Source: Hydrogenophaga sp. A37
GTDB taxonomy: Bacteria > Pseudomonadota > Gammaproteobacteria > Burkholderiales > Burkholderiaceae_C
DNA length: 62,682 bases
Direction: 5' to 3'
Assembly: GCF_002001205.1 (NCBI RefSeq)
Contig: NZ_MUNZ01000068.1
Span: 1-62,682, forward strand
The notes under the pieces are model-generated. The model did not search any database, was not told the DNA's origin, and saw nothing but the letters and a program-made list of their open reading frames with translations. Shown here in pieces: positions 60,976 to 62,682 of this stretch (the first letter of the stretch is position 1; every line of letters starts with the position of its first letter). A program made the position numbers and the translations under genes.

Positions 60976-62547
60976 ATGGCCGACACCTTCCTGGGTTTCC
61001 AACGCCTGGCCCAAGTCCACGGCATCCGCCTCGTGCAGCCGCTGTTCAGCCGCAGCCGCCTGGGGGCGGTGCGCCAACGCGAGGCAGTGGATGGCCACGA
61101 GGTGCTCACCTGGCCTGCCCAGTACCAGCCGGCCGACAGCTTTCGGGGGCACTTCGAGTTCGGGCTGAAGTACGAGCGGCTGCATTTTGAGTTCTTCTCG
61201 CGCCTGTTTGCCGCGCTGGACCCGGCCGAGGTGGCGGCCTGGGTGCGCGATGAACCCACGGGCCGCTACGCTCGCCGCACCGCCTTCTTCTATGAGTGGT
61301 TCACCGGGCGGCGGCTGGATGTGCCCGACACGGCGGCCAACATGGGCTATGTGGACGCCATTGACGGTGGGCAGTACCTGACAGCGTCTCGGCCCGAGCG
61401 GGTGCGGCGCTGGCGGGTCAACAACAACCTGCCCGGCTCGCCCGAGTTCTGCCCGCTGGTGGTGCTGGGGCCGGAGGCTGAGCGCGGCTGGCTGTACGAC
61501 GTGGGGGCCGGCGTGCAGCGGCTGGACGACACCTATGGCCCGGAGCTGCTGCTGCGCAGCGCGGCCTGGCTGACGTTCAAGGAGTCGCGCGCGAGCTTCG
61601 CCGTGGAGCACGAGGCCGACCAAGATCACAAGGTTCGCCGCTTTGCCGCCGCGATCACTGAATTCAGCGGCTGGCTGGACGACCCCATGTCGCCCGAGCA
61701 CCTGCTGGGCCTGCAGAAGGCGGTGCTGGGGCCGCACGCGCTGCGGGTGGGCGTCCGCCAGTCGCCGGTGTTTGTGGGGCAGAGCAGCTTGCGCGCGCAG
61801 CTGGTGCACTACATCGCACCGGGCGAAGACCGGGTGCCGGGCATGCTGGACGCGCTGCGGCTGTATGAGCGGCGCACGCGCGGTGCGAACAGCGTGGCGC
61901 GCGCGGCGGCGGTGTCGTTCGCTTTTGTGTACCTGCACCCGCTGGCCGACGGCAACGGCCGGGTGCACCGTTTTCTGGTCAACCACCTGCTGGCGGCGGA
62001 CAAGGTGGTGCCGCCGAACATCGTGGTGCCGGTGTCGGCCACCATCGCCGGCTCGGCCAAAGGCCGGGCGCAGTACGACGAGGTGCTGGAGGTGGTGTCG
62101 CGGCCGTTCATGCGGGCCTATGCCGACGGCTACCGCTTCGGGGCGCACCGGGTGTGCGCCGACGGCGTGGAGACGAATTTCGAGTTCCTGCAAGCCGACG
62201 ACGCGCAGCACGTCTGGCGCTACCTCGACCTGACGGCGCATGCGCGCTACCTGAGCGAGCTGCTGCGCCAGACGGTGGAACACGAGATGGCGGAGGAGGC
62301 CCTGCTGCTGCGCCAGCACGACGCCGCGCGCGCCGCCATCAAGCGCTGGGTGGAGATGCCGGACGCGGATGCCGACCGCATCATTCGGTCGCTGCACCAA
62401 AGCCAATGGGTGGTCAGCGGCACGCTGCGGCAGGAGCTGCCCGAGATTTTTGAGGAAGGCGGCGCCTTCTACGGTGTGCACGAGCGGCTGGTGGAGGCTG
62501 TGCGTGCGGCGTTTGAAGACGGCGCGGGGACCACGCCGGCCCGGTGA
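60976..62547 (+). CDS. Fic-domain protein (AMPylase-like), class II
   Basis: A 523-residue Fic protein. The catalytic motif is HPLADGNGRVHR (about residue 319) with the catalytic His. An inhibitory helix upstream, SFAVEHE (about residue 209), fits the (S/T)xxxE(G/N) form except that His follows the Glu, so it is probably self-inhibited (class II). The N-terminal DUF4172-like region (FHFEFGLKYERLHFEFF) and a C-terminal helical extension flank the Fic core. It transfers AMP or related groups to proteins. It stands 4 genes from the array; its neighbour downstream is partial. Confidence 0.87.
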   Translation: MADTFLGFQRLAQVHGIRLVQPLFSRSRLGAVRQREAVDGHEVLTWPAQYQPADSFRGHFEFGLKYERLHFEFFSRLFAALDPAEVAAWVRDEPTGRYARRTAFFYEWFTGRRLDVPDTAANMGYVDAIDGGQYLTASRPERVRRWRVNNNLPGSPEFCPLVVLGPEAERGWLYDVGAGVQRLDDTYGPELLLRSAAWLTFKESRASFAVEHEADQDHKVRRFAAAITEFSGWLDDPMSPEHLLGLQKAVLGPHALRVGVRQSPVFVGQSSLRAQLVHYIAPGEDRVPGMLDALRLYERRTRGANSVARAAAVSFAFVYLHPLADGNGRVHRFLVNHLLAADKVVPPNIVVPVSATIAGSAKGRAQYDEVLEVVSRPFMRAYADGYRFGAHRVCADGVETNFEFLQADDAQHVWRYLDLTAHARYLSELLRQTVEHEMAEEALLLRQHDAARAAIKRWVEMPDADADRIIRSLHQSQWVVSGTLRQELPEIFEEGGAFYGVHERLVEAVRAAFEDGAGTTPAR

Positions 62548-62567
62548 GCGGCGAGCCAGGACACCCT

Positions 62568-62682
62568 ATGCAAGACGACCTGTTCGGTGTGCCGCTCGCA
62601 CCGCCACCCACACGACCCAAACCGCTCGCCGCCGCGCCCGATCCGGCGGACGATGACGACCCTACACCAGCCACACCCCGCC
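62568..62682 (+). CDS. unidentified protein, 5' end only
   Basis: An open frame from ATG 62568 to the window edge gives 38 residues, MQDDLFGVPLAPPPTRP and then Asp/Pro-rich. AGCCAGGACACC lies upstream as a possible ribosome site. No family can be named from so little; it is 20 bases downstream of the Fic gene and may share its transcript. Confidence 0.45.
   Translation, partial: MQDDLFGVPLAPPPTRPKPLAAAPDPADDDDPTPATPR

Overview
The window is a chromosomal segment of a high-GC, facultatively denitrifying betaproteobacterium, most likely a Hydrogenophaga-like member of the Comamonadaceae. The evidence for this is an autotrophic-type cbb set (phosphoribulokinase, FBPase, RPE, CbbY-type phosphatase, CbbR), a complete narXL-narK1K2-narGHJI respiratory nitrate locus, the UbiU/UbiV/UbiT oxygen-independent ubiquinone system, HDOD signalling proteins, and many small GC-rich palindromic repeats. 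No sequence search was run, so family names rest on motifs and length.

Layout. 1-950 is a low-GC accessory edge: a leftward gene that runs off the window and may be interrupted by an IS21-like end. 978-5140 holds housekeeping or accessory genes (NUDIX, DUF2889, Bcr/CflA efflux, cupin, EVE, DUF2277). 5291-7317 is a second accessory patch: three 22-bp-spaced repeats, a DUF4143 ATPase and a frameshifted gene. 7189-15207 holds dnaE2 and a leftward cbbY-rpe-fbp-cbbP operon with divergent cbbR. 15262-19989 holds an NO-response pair (RIC, NsrR) and an ftrABCD-like ferrous iron uptake operon. 20133-24207 holds a thiolase, a hydrolase and an SDR/GlxA-type regulator pair. 24262-29176 is one tightly overlapping leftward operon, ubiU-ubiV-ubiT-DGC-ubiX-ubiD. 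29311-32326 holds a second RIC, a YciI protein and ccoG. 32478-47469 is the nitrate respiration locus with a parvulin, a carbonic anhydrase and a small conserved gene. 47502-55802 is ordinary chromosome (OMP, TrhO, patatin, Bug protein, two HDOD proteins, Tex). 55892-60262 is an integron-type gene-cassette array without a visible integrase. 60384-62682 holds a small ORF, a Fic protein and the start of another gene.

How the genes fit together. The middle of the window is an anaerobic/nitrosative module. NarXL senses nitrate, NarK1/K2 and NarGHJI import and respire it, UbiTUV with UbiX/UbiD supply quinone without O2, and RIC proteins repair Fe-S damage caused by NO. NsrR-type palindromes (TGCA-N7-TGCA) lie before both RIC genes and ccoG, and FNR/Dnr-type boxes lie before narK1, ubiU and ftrA.

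The most novel-looking material is in the cassette array. Three near-identical 162-bp noncoding units with 16-bp inverted ends sit exactly at the GTT crossover points of attC sites, and one unoccupied junction in the same array serves as an internal control. Next most interesting are a pair of opposed hairpins before narG with a conserved loop but different, self-complementary stems, and a cysteine-rich DGC-domain protein translationally coupled inside the anaerobic ubiquinone operon.
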